A stretch of 64,000 nt of DNA, from NCBI GenBank assembly GCA_018266795.1, contig JAFDZV010000036.1, forward strand, positions 207,635 through 271,634, read 5' to 3'. The notes beneath the pieces were generated by a model, which had not been told where the DNA came from, did not search any database, and saw only the letters and a program-made list of their open reading frames with translations. Position numbers and translations under genes: made by a program. Origin of the DNA: Bacteroidota bacterium. GTDB lineage: Bacteria > Bacteroidota > Ignavibacteria > OLB7. Positions 1 through 8,573 of this stretch are shown here, in pieces; the first letter of the stretch is position 1; the number at the start of each line of letters is the position of its first letter.

Positions 1-1
1 C

Positions 2-436
2 TCCATCATCAATCCCGTGCTTGGTCCGCTCTTCCGCATGGGGAGCGTCATCACGTCGCTCGAGATGGCCACCGACAGCCCGATAGATGCCGGCATCGCC
101 GCCTTCTGCGACACATGCCGGGCATGCAGGATCTACTGCCCCGCGAAAGCCGTTCCGGATGCACGGAGCCCGGAAGCAGGGAAGGACCATCTGGGCAACG
201 ATCGGTATATGGTGGACACCGGGCGCTGCTTCCCATACTTCACACGACACAACTACTGCTCCATCTGCCTGCCGGTCTGCGTCTACCATCACAAGGAATG
301 GGCCCGGGACTTCGAAGGGCATGCGACGGCACTATTCCCGAAGGTGATCATGGCCGAACCTCCGGATCCGTTCGACGGCATTTCGCCGGTGCAGCGGCAT
401 CGATACCCGAGACTCAACCGGGCGCAAGAAATATGA
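2..436 (+). CDS. C-terminal part of a double [4Fe-4S] cluster protein (QueG/reductive-dehalogenase-like), truncated by the window edge
   Basis: The frame is open from the first complete codon, so the start lies outside the window. The visible ~144 residues carry two cysteine clusters. The first, near residue 40, is CDTCRACRIYCP (C-x2-C-x2-C-x3-CP). The second is a lone C in GRCFPYF followed by YCSICLPVC. This is the usual 2[4Fe-4S] ferredoxin arrangement at the C-terminus of epoxyqueuosine-reductase and reductive-dehalogenase-like proteins. The stretch before it (GPLFRMGSVITSLEMATDSP) resembles the linker of that superfamily. It probably transfers electrons to an N-terminal redox domain that cannot be seen here. 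It runs convergent to glgP. The fold is confident; the substrate is unknown. Confidence 0.72.
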   Translation, partial: SIINPVLGPLFRMGSVITSLEMATDSPIDAGIAAFCDTCRACRIYCPAKAVPDARSPEAGKDHLGNDRYMVDTGRCFPYFTRHNYCSICLPVCVYHHKEWARDFEGHATALFPKVIMAEPPDPFDGISPVQRHRYPRLNRAQEI

Positions 437-705
437 GATATGACCAGGCGGAGTATGTCGGTACGACCGTCAACGTCACGGCTCTTCGCGCGCACTTCGC
501 AGGCGACCCGGGATGAAGGGGGGGAAGAGACAGATATGAGCGCCGTTATATCTCATCGTTCATATTTCATATCTATCTCGTCACCACAACCGGATGTGAA
601 GAGTCCGTTGTCCGTAGTCAGTTGTGTCGTGCCGGCACGATGCGCCCACCACGTCACCTTCAGCAGGATGGCACGCGGTCATATCTCATGTTTCATATTT
701 CCTCC
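428..705. repeat. Intergenic region filled with 7-bp-periodic repeats, including a 13-bp perfect inverted pair
   Basis: The gap between the convergent ferredoxin-like gene and glgP holds several heptad runs. The sequence atgagatatgacc at 433-445 recurs inverted and exact at 677-689. Read on the minus strand, 677-702 is GAAATAT, GAAACAT, GAGATAT, GACC. A similar minus-strand run lies at about 553-580 (GAAATAT, GAACGAT, GAGATAT). A second heptad type lies at 601-628 on the minus strand: GACACAA, CTGACTA, CGGACAA, CGGACTC. No coding potential is apparent. The function is unknown. Confidence 0.7.
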
Positions 706-711
706 GTTTCT

Positions 712-3267
712 CTACAGTGCCCACGTAAGCAGATTCATCTCCAGCGGGCCGGCAAGGTCCGGATGCCACGGCTGCGCGCGCACAGTAAGACCGTTGTGCC
801 CCAGCCTGTCCAGTTGAATCATGCCGCCGTAGGTTGCCACTCCGTTCTCCGTATGATGAAACGCCAGCGGCGTGGCGCGGCCGTCGCTCACCAAACCATC
901 CGCATCGATCGCTCCCTCGTACGCCTCCACGGTGATCTCCTCCGGTGACAGCGATCCAACTGCCAGGCGGGCTATCACGCGCACCCGGCCGTTCAACGGT
1001 GCCACCGACGGTGCATCGGCGTTGACATCGGTGAAACGAACTTCGCGCCATCGCTCGTTGATCGTTCGCTTCCATGCCACCAGCCGGCGTACGCGCTCGC
1101 CGTTATCGGCCGCCAGTCCGCGATATCGATCGGAGCTGGGGAAGTAGAATCGGGTGGCGTACTCGCGCACCATTCTCTCCGCACTGAATCGGCCGGCCAG
1201 TGTCTCGAGCGATCGCTTCTGCATCGCAATCCATTGCCGGGGGAGCCCGTGTTCATCGCGATCGTAGAAGGCAGGTAGAACGTGTTCCTCGAGCACGCGG
1301 TAGAGCTTGCGCGATTCGAACTCGTCCTGAAGGTCGGGGTCGTTGAATTCCTCCCCCTGCCCGATGGCGAAGGAGTTGGTGCCGTCGTATCCCTCAGGGA
1401 ACCATCCGTCCAGAATCGAGAGGTTCAGCGTTCCGTTCGTTGCAGCCTTCAGGCCGCTGGTGCCGGAGGCTTCCAGCGGACGCCGTGGAGTGTTCAGCCA
1501 GATGTCGCATCCCTGCGTGAGCCGGCGTCCCACCGCCATGTCGTAATCCTCCACATACACGATGCGGCTTTCGAGATCGCGCTCGCGGATGAACTGGATC
1601 ACCTTGCGGATGAACTCCTTGCCGGGGACATCCTTCGGGTGCGCCTTGCCGGCGATCACCAGCTGTATCGGCCGGTCCGGATCGATGAACAGACGGAGCG
1701 CCCGCGCCGGATCGCGGAACAACAACGTGGCGCGTTTGTACGTTGCGAATCGCCGCGCGAACCCGATCGTGAGAATGTCGGGGCTGAGGATCTCACCAAC
1801 CTTGCGTCCGCGCTCGCGACGTGCGTACCACTCCGCCTGCTGCTCGTCCAGACGCTGATGCACGTAATCCACCATCTCGCCGCGCAGCTTCACCTTGATG
1901 GCCCACAACACCTCATCCGGTATCTCGCGCACTGCCGTCCAGAGATCCGGGTCGCTGATCCGTCCGTGCCAGTCGTGGCCCAGGTATCTGTCGAACAGCG
2001 AACGCATCTCGTCCGCAAGCCAGGTGGCAGTGTGGATGCCGTTGGTGATGCCGGCGATCGGCACCTCCGGCTTCGGCACATTGCTCCAGACGGATGACCA
2101 CATGGCGCGTGACACCTGAGCGTGGAGCTGGCTTACACCGTTCCGTTTCGTCGTCATGCGGAGCGCGAGCACCGTCATCGAAAAATCCTCCGTCGCGTCG
2201 GACGGGGATACGCGGCCGAGGCCGAGGAACTCATCGCGCGACAGGCCAAGCTGTGGCCAGTAGGAGCTGAAGTATCGATCCATCAGCTCCGCCGAGAAGG
2301 AGTCGTTTCCGGCGGGGACCGGGGTATGGGTTGTGAACACCGAACCAGCGGCCGCCAGTTCCGACGCTTCGGCGAAGGTCATCCCCATTTCATGCATCAG
2401 CATCCGTGAACGCTCGAGCATGAGAAAGGCGCTGTGTCCCTCGTTGGAGTGCGTTACCGTTGGCGAGATTCCAAGCGCGCGAAGCGCACGCATCCCGCCG
2501 ATGCCGAGCATGATCTCCTGCATGATCCGCGTTTCGCGGTCCCCGCCGTAGAGATAGTCCGCGATATCGCGATACTCCGGGATTGCGTTCTCGGCGACGT
2601 TCGTGTCCAGCAGGTAGACCGGGACGCGCCCCACATCCAGTCTCCACAGGCGCGCAGTTACCGGCCCAAGGGGGAAGTCCACGGAAATCCGGATAGGGCG
2701 GCGTTGCTCATCGATCACCTCCTGCAACGGCAGAGTGGAGGGATCGTTCAGATCGTAGCTCTCCAGCTGTTCCCCTTCGGTGGTGAGGCGCTGGCGGAAA
2801 TATCCCATCTGGTACATGAGCCCGATGCAGACAAACGGCAGGCCGAGATCGCTGGCCGATTTCGTGTGGTCGCCGGAGAGCACGCCCAGGCCGCCCGAGT
2901 AGAGCGGTACGGACTCGTGCAACCCGAACTCCGCCGATAGATAGGCGATCGTCTCCTCCTGGTTCGGGCGGGCCTCGCCGTACCACTCGCGCGCGGACGT
3001 GTAGCGATCCAGTTCCGCAACCGCTGCCTCGTAGAGTGCCAGGAACTTCGGGTCGTGCGCCAGCTCCTCCAGTCTGGACGGGGAGATCTTCTGCAGCATC
3101 CGGATCGGATGATGATTGCATGCATGCCAGTCCGCTGGGGAGATTGCCCGCAGGCACTCGCGGATCGTTGGATTCCAGGTCCAGTAGAGATTCGTGTAGA
3201 GATTGCCGAGACGGCCCAGGTTCTGCGGGAATACCGGCGCAACCGTAAACGTGACGAGAGGACGCAT
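712..3267 (-). CDS. glgP: Alpha-glucan (glycogen/maltodextrin) phosphorylase, GT35
   Basis: A cytoplasmic, pyridoxal-phosphate-dependent enzyme that releases glucose 1-phosphate from glycogen or maltodextrins. It has 851 residues, the length of the alpha-glucan phosphorylase subfamily that carries an N-terminal DUF3417 domain (residues ~10-120, LGRLGNLYTNLYWTWNP). The PLP-lysine signature EASGTSGLKAATNG is present, placing the Schiff-base lysine at about residue 607. ATG start at 3267. The start is preceded, 24 nt upstream, by a 68-bp element (3359-3292) that also precedes two other genes in the window, and a TATCTTCA box at 3381-3374 lies just beyond it. No other glycogen genes are adjacent. 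Confidence 0.93.
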   Translation of the reverse strand: MRPLVTFTVAPVFPQNLGRLGNLYTNLYWTWNPTIRECLRAISPADWHACNHHPIRMLQKISPSRLEELAHDPKFLALYEAAVAELDRYTSAREWYGEARPNQEETIAYLSAEFGLHESVPLYSGGLGVLSGDHTKSASDLGLPFVCIGLMYQMGYFRQRLTTEGEQLESYDLNDPSTLPLQEVIDEQRRPIRISVDFPLGPVTARLWRLDVGRVPVYLLDTNVAENAIPEYRDIADYLYGGDRETRIMQEIMLGIGGMRALRALGISPTVTHSNEGHSAFLMLERSRMLMHEMGMTFAEASELAAAGSVFTTHTPVPAGNDSFSAELMDRYFSSYWPQLGLSRDEFLGLGRVSPSDATEDFSMTVLALRMTTKRNGVSQLHAQVSRAMWSSVWSNVPKPEVPIAGITNGIHTATWLADEMRSLFDRYLGHDWHGRISDPDLWTAVREIPDEVLWAIKVKLRGEMVDYVHQRLDEQQAEWYARRERGRKVGEILSPDILTIGFARRFATYKRATLLFRDPARALRLFIDPDRPIQLVIAGKAHPKDVPGKEFIRKVIQFIRERDLESRIVYVEDYDMAVGRRLTQGCDIWLNTPRRPLEASGTSGLKAATNGTLNLSILDGWFPEGYDGTNSFAIGQGEEFNDPDLQDEFESRKLYRVLEEHVLPAFYDRDEHGLPRQWIAMQKRSLETLAGRFSAERMVREYATRFYFPSSDRYRGLAADNGERVRRLVAWKRTINERWREVRFTDVNADAPSVAPLNGRVRVIARLAVGSLSPEEITVEAYEGAIDADGLVSDGRATPLAFHHTENGVATYGGMIQLDRLGHNGLTVRAQPWHPDLAGPLEMNLLTWAL

Positions 3268-3291
3268 GAAGGCTCGATGTATGAGTACTGA

Positions 3292-3359
3292 GAGTGCCTA
3301 CCATTCGGCGCCGCAAGGCCTGCAGGCTCTGAAGCGAATTCCGGTTTTGATAGGAACTC
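3292..3359 (-). repeat. 68-bp conserved leader element, copy A (upstream of glgP)
   Basis: Oriented towards glgP, it begins GAGTTCCTATCAAAACCG and ends TAGGCACTC, so its ends can pair with one mismatch. It aligns without gaps to 7603-7670, 40124-40191 and, more weakly, 63212-63279. It ends 24 nt before the glgP start codon. All copies stay open in one frame, read here as SYQNRNSLQSLQALRRRM, but that frame is not glgP's. A transcribed leader structure seems likelier than a peptide. Confidence 0.7.
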
Positions 3360-3776
3360 TGAAGAGAGACGGCTGAAGATACAAAGAGGACGCGTTGCCG
3401 GGTGTTGCTATCGATCACGGGTCGGCTGTTGCCGGTGCCGTTGTATGGAGGCGCCGCTCGCCGGCCGTTCGGATTATGCCGAGTGGCTCCGCGGAAAGCC
3501 CTTCAGGCGCCAACGGTGTGGTACGGGGGCCGCCGATGTTCAATGGCCGGTTGTGGCGATGCCGCTCGCCGAAAAACCTCGATGCGGGTTGCCTGGTTCA
3601 GCGTAAATTTGCTCTCCAATGTTGCATGGCATCGGTGAAGCGGTGCGGGCCGAGGCCCGTCAGCTCCTTCCGGCAACCCTGGAACGCGCTGCCGATGTTC
3701 GCAACTCGATTGCTCATGGCATGGCCAACCGAACAGTCCGCTCCACGCCCCGCGCGCTGGTATCCGTCGACAACAA
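3360..3776. other. Intergenic region between divergent glgP and the anti-sigma-like gene
   Basis: No convincing gene. A TATCTTCA box reading towards glgP lies at 3381-3374 (minus strand), 14 nt upstream of the 68-bp element, so the element would sit at the very 5' end of that transcript. The stretch 3655-3712 bears a weak resemblance to the 68-bp element but needs gaps to align. Nothing else is recognisable in the remainder. Confidence 0.4.
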
Positions 3777-4688
3777 TTGCCTACAGTGACCTGTACAGAG
3801 CTTCACGAACAGATTACAGCCTACGTCGACAATCGCGTCGATGAGGCGGAGTATCGCGCCAAGATGCAGAACCATATCGGCAGCTGCCCGGCATGCAGGG
3901 CAGCTTTCGAGACGGAACTGCTGGCCAAGACCGTTATCCGGGCGCAGGGGGCGCGCACCCAGACCTCTGCCCCACCGCGTAGCGCCATCGCCGATGCGGG
4001 GAGCGGGGGTGCCCCGGCCGGTTCCGCATCTCCAGCGAAGCGATCGGACGCGCCGGGCGGCGGGTCGCCGTCGCTTCTGGATCGCATTGCTCCGGTATTC
4101 ACCAGGCCCGCCGGCGTGATGGGGGCGATCCTCGTCATCGCCCTCGCAGCCTACAGTCTGCTGCGGCCTTCGGAAACGCAGGTCGATCTTTCAACGGAAG
4201 GCCAGCCTGTGGTGACACCGAAAGGGCCGGAGCGTCCGCAGCATTTCAGCGACAAGGCGGTCAGCAACTTTCAGGCGATCGTAGACCACAAACTCGCGCT
4301 TGGGCGCGTGACGGGCGATCGGGATGAGCTGGCGTCCTATTTCAAGGAGCAGGGAGTTTCCTACAACGTGGATTACGGCATCGTTCGTTCCACGCTTGCC
4401 GGCGGTGTGGTAAGCCAGAATCGATCGGCTCACTTCGCTCATCTCGTATACACCCTCGGCGACAACATCGTCTACCTCCTCGAGGCACCGAAGGCCGCCG
4501 TTCAGCAAGGGGATGCCCTGTATCTTCCGGCCGACGCGCTGGCGCAGCTCGAACAGAGGAAGGTCGTCTGGGATGAACCGTACGGCGGCACGCTTCGCCT
4601 CGTAGTCTTCACAAAGGGGGATCTCGTCTGCGCCGTGGTTTCCAATGCCGCGCGTAGCCAGCTGGAGCCGGCTCTGGCGGTGAAATAG
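3777..4688 (+). CDS. Putative membrane-anchored zinc-finger (ZAS-type) anti-sigma-like protein
   Basis: 303 residues. Residues ~6-45 match the zinc-binding anti-sigma fold: a Cys at position 6, then H33-x3-C37-x2-C40 (HIGSCPAC). A Ser/Pro/Gly-rich linker follows (~60-105), then one transmembrane helix (~112-128, VMGAILVIALAAYSLL) and a ~170-residue C-terminal domain, presumably periplasmic, which I do not recognise. The family holds an ECF sigma factor until a periplasmic signal arrives, but no sigma gene is adjacent. The start is uncertain: TTG at 3777 or GTG at 3786, neither with a clear ribosome binding site. It is followed at 4762 by a TlpA-type lipoprotein gene on the same strand. Confidence 0.62.
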   Translation: MPTVTCTELHEQITAYVDNRVDEAEYRAKMQNHIGSCPACRAAFETELLAKTVIRAQGARTQTSAPPRSAIADAGSGGAPAGSASPAKRSDAPGGGSPSLLDRIAPVFTRPAGVMGAILVIALAAYSLLRPSETQVDLSTEGQPVVTPKGPERPQHFSDKAVSNFQAIVDHKLALGRVTGDRDELASYFKEQGVSYNVDYGIVRSTLAGGVVSQNRSAHFAHLVYTLGDNIVYLLEAPKAAVQQGDALYLPADALAQLEQRKVVWDEPYGGTLRLVVFTKGDLVCAVVSNAARSQLEPALAVK

Positions 4689-4761
4689 ACTCGCCGACGT
4701 GCGGGCGAGAGTCTCCTCGTCCGACTTCCGATCGCATCATACTATTCGAGGACATATTATC

Positions 4762-5487
4762 ATGACCATCGCACGCACATGCTCGATCGGCATCCTTGTT
4801 GCCGTTGCAGCGCTTGCATCCTGCGGCAAGCTGAAGGTGTCCGACTCGGGGTCGAGCGCGTCGCGCACGGCCGCGGGCGACTCCGCCGCGTCGAACGCAA
4901 CGTCGCAGTCCTCGCCGTCGCAGCCCGCGGCGTCGCAGCCCGCGGCGTCGCAGCCTGGGCACTCAACCGCGGCAGCACCGGCCGGGACGCAGGCTTCTCC
5001 CGCGGCGGTGGTGCAGGTGTCGGAGGCTTCCTCCGTGCAGGGAACTCTGAGCGACAGGAACGGTCCGGCACCTGACTTCAGCTGGAAGGACGCCGCCGGC
5101 ACGGAGCACTCGCTGCATGATTATCGCGGCAAGGTTGTGATGATCAACTTCTGGGGAACGTGGTGCGGCCCGTGCCGCGGAGAACTTCCGGACATCGTGA
5201 AGATCCGCCAGGAGATGCAGGACAAGGGCTTCGAGGTGATCGGGCTGAATGTGAACGAGCAGCCGCGCGCCGACATGACGGCTCCGCAGTATGTGGCCGC
5301 ATTCGCTCAGCAGAACGGCCTTTACTATCCTCTGGTGCTGGCGAGCGATGAGCTGGTGGAGGCATACGGAGGGATAGAAGCGGTGCCGACTACGTTCATC
5401 GTGAACGGGAAGGGGAACGTGGTGAAGAAACTGGTTGGGCGGCAGAACGATCAGGCCTTCCGCGACGCGATCAACGCGGCGATGTAG
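4762..5487 (+). CDS. TlpA/ResA-type thioredoxin-fold lipoprotein
   Basis: 241 residues from the ATG at 4762, chosen because gagga lies 10-14 nt upstream and the protein then begins with a lipoprotein signal peptide ending LASC (lipidated Cys21). An extracytoplasmic thiol-disulfide reductase, possibly for cytochrome maturation or a similar task. Residues ~24-90 are a Ser/Ala/Gln/Pro-rich linker containing a short tandem repeat (SQPAASQPAASQP; 15-bp DNA unit around 4918-4953). The thioredoxin domain follows, with active site WCGPC (Cys135, Cys138) and a cis-proline segment near EAVPTTFIV. The partner protein is not evident here. Confidence 0.88.
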   Translation: MTIARTCSIGILVAVAALASCGKLKVSDSGSSASRTAAGDSAASNATSQSSPSQPAASQPAASQPGHSTAAAPAGTQASPAAVVQVSEASSVQGTLSDRNGPAPDFSWKDAAGTEHSLHDYRGKVVMINFWGTWCGPCRGELPDIVKIRQEMQDKGFEVIGLNVNEQPRADMTAPQYVAAFAQQNGLYYPLVLASDELVEAYGGIEAVPTTFIVNGKGNVVKKLVGRQNDQAFRDAINAAM

Positions 5488-5584
5488 CATGCGCGCGCGT
5501 GAAGTTCAACGGGTGCACGGGCGCCGGCTGAACGCGGACTGCAACGATCCGCGCTCGCGGCACCCGGAGTGCCCGTTTGCGTTC

Positions 5585-6424
5585 ATGCCGTTCAGCCCAT
5601 ACCAACTCTCTATCACGTCATCGTCGGCAGCAGCTGTGATTGCACCTCTCTCTCGTTCACGGGCAACGTTGATTCGGTCGCTGCACCGCCGGAAGGGGCG
5701 CGAGGCGGGGCGTGCATATCTGGCCGAGGGGGAGCGTCTGCTCGATGAACTGGCCGCCGAGCCCGGGGCGCTCCGGTTTCTATTCTGCCATGCAGATCGT
5801 TTGGAGTGGCTTTCGTCACGGTTCCCGGGTGCGGAGTGCTGCGTGATCGACTCCGGGGACTCCGCGCTCTTCGGAACGGAGAATGCGCAGGGGGTGGGTG
5901 CGGTTGTAACGATGCCGGAGCCGATCGCTCCCTCGACGATCGCAGCAGCCGGCGGGCCGCTTCTCTACCTGGACAGGATCGCCGATCCAGGCAATCTTGG
6001 AACGATTATGCGGACGGCGGAGTGGTTCGGCCTCCATGGCATTCTGCTGGGTGCCGGCTGTGCCGATCCGTTCAATCCGAAGGTGGTACGAGCCACCATG
6101 GGCGCCATCTTCCGCCTGCCGATTGCGGACCGCGTTCGTGCGGAGGCCGTTCTGGATCTGGGATGGCCGCTGGTCGCGCTCGATGCCGGCGGCAGCGACA
6201 TCCTTGGCGTGGCTGCGCTTCAACGGCGAGCCGTGTACATCGTTGGCAGTGAGGCCCATGGCGTCGATGCCGTACTGGCCGAACGCGGGCGCCGACTGGG
6301 CATAGCTGGTGGGGAACGCGGGGAGTCGCTCAATGCAGCCGTTGCCGCCGCGATACTCCTGTACGAACTTCGGCGTGGGGGGACTATCGGCCAGCCGTCA
6401 GCACCCCGGACCGATCGAGCGTGA
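5585..6424 (+). CDS. TrmH/SpoU-family (SPOUT) RNA 2'-O-methyltransferase
   Basis: Predicted to methylate a ribose 2'-OH in rRNA or tRNA using S-adenosylmethionine. The N-terminal part (RSLHRRKGREAGRAYLAEG) is the usual RNA-recognition domain of RlmB-like members. The knotted catalytic domain shows all three motifs: DRIADPGNLGTIMRTAEWFG, KVVRATMGAIFRLPI, and VGSEAHG followed by ESLNAAVAAAILLYE. The start is uncertain: the frame is open upstream and ATG 5489, directly after the tlpA-like stop, is an alternative; 5585 gives 279 residues and a typical length. Its 3' end overlaps that of the convergent phosphoesterase gene by about 40 nt. The exact RNA target cannot be told from sequence. Confidence 0.87.
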   Translation: MPFSPYQLSITSSSAAAVIAPLSRSRATLIRSLHRRKGREAGRAYLAEGERLLDELAAEPGALRFLFCHADRLEWLSSRFPGAECCVIDSGDSALFGTENAQGVGAVVTMPEPIAPSTIAAAGGPLLYLDRIADPGNLGTIMRTAEWFGLHGILLGAGCADPFNPKVVRATMGAIFRLPIADRVRAEAVLDLGWPLVALDAGGSDILGVAALQRRAVYIVGSEAHGVDAVLAERGRRLGIAGGERGESLNAAVAAAILLYELRRGGTIGQPSAPRTDRA

Positions 6425-7574
6425 ACCGTGTGGCTCCGCTCATGCTCAACTGCTCGCCGCTGCGCCCGTCGATGAATCGGATGCTGAGCGTGTTCCCTTC
6501 GAACGTACAGACCGTGAATCCGGGCGCACTCCTTCCCCTCTCTGCCTCCGTGTTCAGCGGATGCGTGTATTCGCCGGGCGCTGCGCCGGTCTTCACCCGT
6601 CCCTGTTTGGACCCTGCCCCACTGATCATGAATACCTTCGGCGCAGAGGGGCCGTTTCGCTCGGGGTAGTTCAGCAACTGCAGGCTGTGATCGTGCCCGG
6701 CCATCATCATCTGCACGTGCGCACCCGAACGGCCTATCACGGCAAAGAGCGAGTCTGAGTAGGCCCGATAGCGATGCGTGCAGTTGTCCTGCTCCGAGAT
6801 CAACTCCTCCACATACTTGGCCGGGTCCTGTTTCTCCTCGAAGCAATTACCAAGGTAGCTCACGCGCTTCCTGTCAGAACTCCACAACCGGTATCCGCCA
6901 TGTTCGCCAACGCTGTACGGAGAGTGGTGCGCGGCGATGAACCGCCAGATGACGCCGGGTGACGCGGCGGAACGGCGCAGCAGCCGCTCGAGGCTGTCCA
7001 GCAATGGACGCCACGTAGCAGGTTCCTGTGTGAGAAGAAGAGCGGAATCGAAGAGAATGATGTCTGCCGAGTCGCGTGCGCCGTCTGCGACGGCATATCG
7101 CAGCAGAGCGGGATATCTGTAGTGATAGGTCCAGCCCGGGAGTGCAGCCTCGTACTGATTACCCCTGTCGCAGGTACCGTACGGGATCTTGAACGTCGTG
7201 CCGCAGTAGTAGTCGTGATTCCCGGCGACCGCCTGCACCCGGTCGCGACCCAGGTGGGCCATCAGGTTCCGGTGCGGGCCCAGCACGGAGCGGACCAGCG
7301 CGTCGCGCGCGCTTTGCCGGTCGTGATTCAGACCGTTGGGATAGAAGTTGTCTCCAAGGAAGAGAAGGAGCCCGACCGGCGCACCGGCTGCGTCCAGACG
7401 ATTGGTCTCGTTCATCATCCACTTCGCGGTGGATGTCAGATAGGGGCCTGGTTCGCCGGCATCGCCGATAACGACAAAGCTGAAGGCGTGGGATTGCTGG
7501 GGCGGCGGGGCATCCGGGCCTGGAGCGAACAGGCCCAGCCATAGTGCGAGGGAGGCTGCTATGGATCCGAGCAT
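6384..7574 (-). CDS. Secreted calcineurin-like metallophosphoesterase (acid-phosphatase type)
   Basis: 396 residues with an N-terminal signal peptide (LGSIAASLALWLGLFAPG) and hence exported. The dimetal motifs of the family are present in order: VVIGDAG (Asp38), GDNFYPNG (Asp75), GNHDYY (Asn119, His120), AAHHSPYS and MAGHDHSLQL. It should hydrolyse phosphomonoesters outside the cytoplasm; its native substrate is unknown. The start codon lies 28 nt downstream of the second copy of the 68-bp leader element. It is divergent from the ECF sigma gene at 7811 and overlaps the methyltransferase gene tail to tail. Confidence 0.86.
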   Translation of the reverse strand: MLGSIAASLALWLGLFAPGPDAPPPQQSHAFSFVVIGDAGEPGPYLTSTAKWMMNETNRLDAAGAPVGLLLFLGDNFYPNGLNHDRQSARDALVRSVLGPHRNLMAHLGRDRVQAVAGNHDYYCGTTFKIPYGTCDRGNQYEAALPGWTYHYRYPALLRYAVADGARDSADIILFDSALLLTQEPATWRPLLDSLERLLRRSAASPGVIWRFIAAHHSPYSVGEHGGYRLWSSDRKRVSYLGNCFEEKQDPAKYVEELISEQDNCTHRYRAYSDSLFAVIGRSGAHVQMMMAGHDHSLQLLNYPERNGPSAPKVFMISGAGSKQGRVKTGAAPGEYTHPLNTEAERGRSAPGFTVCTFEGNTLSIRFIDGRSGEQLSMSGATRFTLDRSGVLTAGR

Positions 7575-7602
7575 AACGGAACTTGTTGGAAGTCTTACAT
7601 TG

Positions 7603-7670
7603 GAGTTCCTAACATCCGCTGCAGCATGGCCTGCAGGCTTTGAAGTGCAATCCGGGGTTGATAGGAACTC
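7603..7670 (-). repeat. 68-bp conserved leader element, copy B (upstream of the metallophosphoesterase)
   Basis: Oriented towards the phosphoesterase gene. It begins GAGTTCCTATCAACC and ends TAGGAACTC, giving a perfect 9-bp pairing of its ends (GAGTTCCTA with TAGGAACTC). Same length as copies A and C, with no indels. It ends 28 nt before the start codon. Its open frame reads SYQPRIALQSLQAMLQRM. Confidence 0.72.
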
Positions 7671-7810
7671 TCAGGCATGCATTCCGGCATCGCGCCGGAC
7701 CGAGCAAGCGAACAACGCGGCAACATATCGATTTCCGGGGGCATTTTCGGGAACCGATCGCGTAGTGCGGGCCACTAAGCCCCTGTAACGCTTCCGAAGT
7801 TCACAGACGA

Positions 7811-8416
7811 ATGGCACAACTGAGCGATGAAGAGCTGATCCGTGCAACGCTCGCGGGTGATCAGGCGGCGTTTGCCGAACTGGTTCGGCGATATCAGCGC
7901 CGGGTTACCGTGACGATCCGGAGTGTCATCGGTGATCTGTCACAGGACGATCTCGCCGATATCGCTCAGGATATCTTCCTGCTCGCATACAGATCGCTGG
8001 GTTCGTTTCGGGGCGATTCGCAGTTCGGTACCTATCTCACACGAATTGCATTGCGCCACTGCTATCGCGAGTCCAAGAGAAGAAAGCGTCGCGGGAGCAT
8101 CTTCTACAGCTTCGATAAGGGGAGTGCGGACGATCGGCCGGCCGAGGAGCGATTCGACAGCGGCCTGCGCACCGACCGCGACGTGATAGCAGACGAACGG
8201 AAGGGGGATGTTGCCCGCGCACTCGCCAGGCTCCCGGAGGAATTCCGTACCGTGCTCGTGTTGAGGATTGTAGAGGAGCTCTCCGTGGAGGAGGTTGCAG
8301 AAGCGCTCGGCATCTCCACCGGCACTGTGAAGTCGCGGCTGTACAGAGCGAAGGAGCGGATGCGCGAGCTTCTCGTGGGATGCGATGTGGAGTTCCAGCT
8401 CGATGGTGCGTTGTAG
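7811..8416 (+). CDS. ECF-family RNA polymerase sigma factor
   Basis: 201 residues. Sigma region 2 spans ~20-90 (DIAQDIFLLAYRSLGSFRG, then the basic YRESKRRKRRG), and region 4 is at ~140-190 (RLPEEFRTVLVLRIVEELS, then the helix-turn-helix VEEVAEALGISTGTVKSRLY). It directs RNA polymerase to a stress regulon. It is followed on the same strand by a small membrane protein and a Spy/CpxP-like protein that overlap each other and are plausible sensor or antagonist components. ATG start. Divergent from the phosphoesterase gene. Confidence 0.92.
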   Translation: MAQLSDEELIRATLAGDQAAFAELVRRYQRRVTVTIRSVIGDLSQDDLADIAQDIFLLAYRSLGSFRGDSQFGTYLTRIALRHCYRESKRRKRRGSIFYSFDKGSADDRPAEERFDSGLRTDRDVIADERKGDVARALARLPEEFRTVLVLRIVEELSVEEVAEALGISTGTVKSRLYRAKERMRELLVGCDVEFQLDGAL

Positions 8417-8573
8417 ATGATCGAAGCTTTCCGGCGGTGTGCACGGCGGGGCTTCGAGGCAGTGGAGTGCAGTCTTCCCGGCAGAGGCGGCAGGGGCCGG
8501 TCGCAGGGGGGATGGTTGAAGAACCGGCGTTGTTCGACGTTACTGACACGATAGATCTATTGGAGTTGATACC

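Noticed and set aside
3292..3359. The open frame in the 68-bp element as a real peptide or gene extension
   Set aside because: The frame is shared by all copies because they are homologous without indels, but it is not in frame with glgP and has no start with a ribosome binding site; kept only as an alternative.
3655..3712. Possible fifth copy of the 68-bp element
   Set aside because: Only a short stretch (gccgatgttcgcaactcg) resembles the element end; gaps are needed, so it was not counted.
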